Shown piece after piece: positions 62,759 through 64,000 of a stretch of 64,000 bases of DNA. A program made the position numbers and the translations under genes. Origin of the DNA: Planomicrobium sp. CPCC 101110. GTDB taxonomy: Bacteria; Bacillota; Bacilli; Bacillales_A; Planococcaceae. The stretch's first letter is position 1. Each line of letters opens with the position of its first letter. The stretch lies in assembly GCF_007859395.1 (NCBI RefSeq), contig NZ_VOHD01000009.1:186001-250000 (forward strand), in the 5' to 3' direction. The notes beneath the pieces were generated by a model, which was given only the letters and a program-made list of their open reading frames with translations, had not been told where the DNA came from and did not search any database.

Positions 62759-63282
62759 GCTAGCCCATCTCCTTCCAATGCAGAACGTTTCAGTATCTTC
62801 TGCTTTTCTTCACGGGCAGTTTGATTTACCAGCTTGATTTCCTCCACACAAACCTGGACAGTGCGGATGACGCATAATAAGGCGCCGATTGGCAGCGCCA
62901 TAGACAGTGCCCATTGCGGCCAGCCTAGAGCAGGTGTTTTTTGCCCCATATCCATCTGGAACATAACCATTTGAAGCCCATACCACAGCAAAACACCAAA
63001 CAAAGTCAGCCCCATCAATGCAGAAAAGATGATTAAAGCTTTTTTCAATCCGTTGTTCATATGATCGAATATTAAAGTAAAGCCGAGGTGTGCATATCTG
63101 CGCACACCTGCAGCCGTTCCCACAAACGTCAGGAGAACAAATAAGTTGATGGTGATTTCTTCAGTAAAAGAAAGAGACAAACTCGCTATATTCCGGGAAA
63201 CGATATTGGCGAACGTTATGATTGTCATAATCAGGAAAGCAACAAACAAAATGACTTCTTCGATGTAAGTTAAAACTTTCAT
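62755..63282 (-). CDS. TRAP transporter small permease (DctQ)
   Basis: 175 residues, four transmembrane helices. The N-terminal YIEEVILFVAFLIMTIITFANIVSRN and SFTEEITINLFVLLTFVGTAAGVRR (each in part) match DctQ. The start is ATG at 63282 with AGGAGG 9 nt upstream; in-frame codons to 63291 overlap that site. It overlaps dctM by 4 nt and follows dctP by 14 nt. Confidence 0.93.
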   Translation of the reverse strand: MKVLTYIEEVILFVAFLIMTIITFANIVSRNIASLSLSFTEEITINLFVLLTFVGTAAGVRRYAHLGFTLIFDHMNNGLKKALIIFSALMGLTLFGVLLWYGLQMVMFQMDMGQKTPALGWPQWALSMALPIGALLCVIRTVQVCVEEIKLVNQTAREEKQKILKRSALEGDGLA

Positions 63283-63296
63283 TAAGAACAACCTCC

Positions 63297-64000
63297 TTAT
63301 TCACCTTGGAAAGCTTTTAGCAAATCCGCACCCCAAATATCTGTATACTTATCGTAGATTGGCTGCGAAGCTTCTTTGAATTGAGCAAGTTCTTCTGCAG
63401 TTGGCGTATAAAGCTGCATACCAGCCGCTTCTAAATCAGCAATTTGCTTTTCTTCTTTCTCACGCGCGATTTTCACTTGGTACTCCGCCGCTTCTTTTCC
63501 TAGACGGTCAAACAATTCTTTGTCTTCATCACTCATTGATTCGTATAGTTCCTTGTTCATGCCCAGCACTAGAGGGTCATATGAATAGTTCCACATTGTC
63601 ATGTATTTTTGAACTTCCTGCAGTTTAGAAGAAGAGATAACGTCAACCGGGTTTTCTTGTCCATCAATCGTCCCTTGCTGCAAGGCTGTAAATACTTCTG
63701 AGAACGTCATAGTTTGTGGATCTGCCCCCAGCTCCCGGTAAAGGTCTGTGTACATCGTTATACCAGGGATACGGATTTTCAAACCAGCCAAATCTTCAGG
63801 CGTTTTCACTTCCAGTTTATTGTTCGTCAGCTGCCGGAAACCGTTCTGGCCAAACCCTAAAGCATGGACGCCTTTTTCATCGAGGATGTCTTTTAGCATT
63901 TCTCCGCCTTCGCCATTGAATACCGGATCCACTTCTTCAACACCTTCGAACAAGAAAGGTGCGCTTGCCACCCCAAAGCGATCATCCAAAACCGAGTAGA
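63297..64000 (-). CDS. TRAP substrate-binding protein (DctP), 5' end outside window
   Basis: The visible ~234 C-terminal residues include LAGLKIRIPG (carboxylate-binding arginine), MTFSEVFTALQQGTIDGQENP, and a helical end. This is the periplasmic-type DctP receptor; its N-terminus and lipobox lie beyond the window. The open frame continues through base 64000 with no in-frame start of its own at the edge. First visible gene of the operon; more genes may lie upstream. Confidence 0.93.
   Translation of the reverse strand, partial: YSVLDDRFGVASAPFLFEGVEEVDPVFNGEGGEMLKDILDEKGVHALGFGQNGFRQLTNNKLEVKTPEDLAGLKIRIPGITMYTDLYRELGADPQTMTFSEVFTALQQGTIDGQENPVDVISSSKLQEVQKYMTMWNYSYDPLVLGMNKELYESMSDEDKELFDRLGKEAAEYQVKIAREKEEKQIADLEAAGMQLYTPTAEELAQFKEASQPIYDKYTDIWGADLLKAFQGE

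Overview
The window looks like chromosomal DNA of a low-to-mid GC Gram-positive rod of the Bacillales, most likely a Planococcaceae member (Planococcus-like). This is inferred from gene content: YvbH-, YkvI-, YkvR-, YhfI-, YflT- and MhqO-like proteins, a glgBCDAP operon, an xpt-pbuX pair under a guanine riboswitch, AdaA/AdaB as separate proteins, Bacillus-type ribosome-binding sites and frequent TTG/GTG starts. I see no rRNA, tRNA, prophage, insertion sequence or CRISPR array. Both ends cut through genes.

Layout. 1-17 kb: the tail of an erythromycin-esterase-like gene; small hypotheticals; a two-gene operon of an ATP-grasp ligase and a flavin monooxygenase; a PaaI-type thioesterase; oligoendopeptidase F; a nucleobase permease; a YwnB-like reductase with a luciferase-like monooxygenase; a YhfI-like metallo-beta-lactamase-fold hydrolase; a stress protein behind a SigB-type promoter; YkvI- and YkvR-like proteins around an acyl-CoA dehydrogenase; and a lipoprotein that joins a ComEC-type hydrolase domain to ComEA-type DNA-binding hairpins. 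17-26 kb: the glycogen operon glgB-C-D-A-P, which ends in a short-chain dehydrogenase lacking its catalytic lysine. 26-39 kb: a Sco copper chaperone, two proline dehydrogenases, an MhqO-like dioxygenase with an MhqR-type operator, a degenerate M50 membrane protease relative, a secreted esterase, xpt-pbuX, an MFS transporter, an FMN reductase, YvbH- and TspO-like proteins and a GNAT acetyltransferase. 39-48 kb: a DUF4139 protein, then a folate/one-carbon neighbourhood (AbgB-, AbgA- and AbgT-like proteins, threonine aldolase, formate-THF ligase). 48-53 kb: a Tat translocase set (tatA, tatC, second tatA) divergent from a Tat-exported gluconate-2-dehydrogenase-like oxidoreductase. 53-56 kb: a LysR regulator, a 23-residue-repeat protein and adaA-adaB. 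56-64 kb: a TetR gene and an eight-gene operon (TRAP transporter dctP-Q-M, SDR, PPC/DUF296 protein, acyl-CoA ligase, SCP2-type thiolase, DUF35 protein) that looks like uptake and CoA-dependent breakdown of a carboxylic acid.

Leads most worth following: the Tat/dehydrogenase locus, which lacks the usual cytochrome subunit and has a four-cysteine motif in its flavoprotein; the TRAP/PPC/thiolase/DUF35 operon; and two apparently dead-enzyme relatives (the M50-like protein and the SDR at the end of the glycogen operon). Functions are assigned by recognising families and motifs by eye; no database search was possible.
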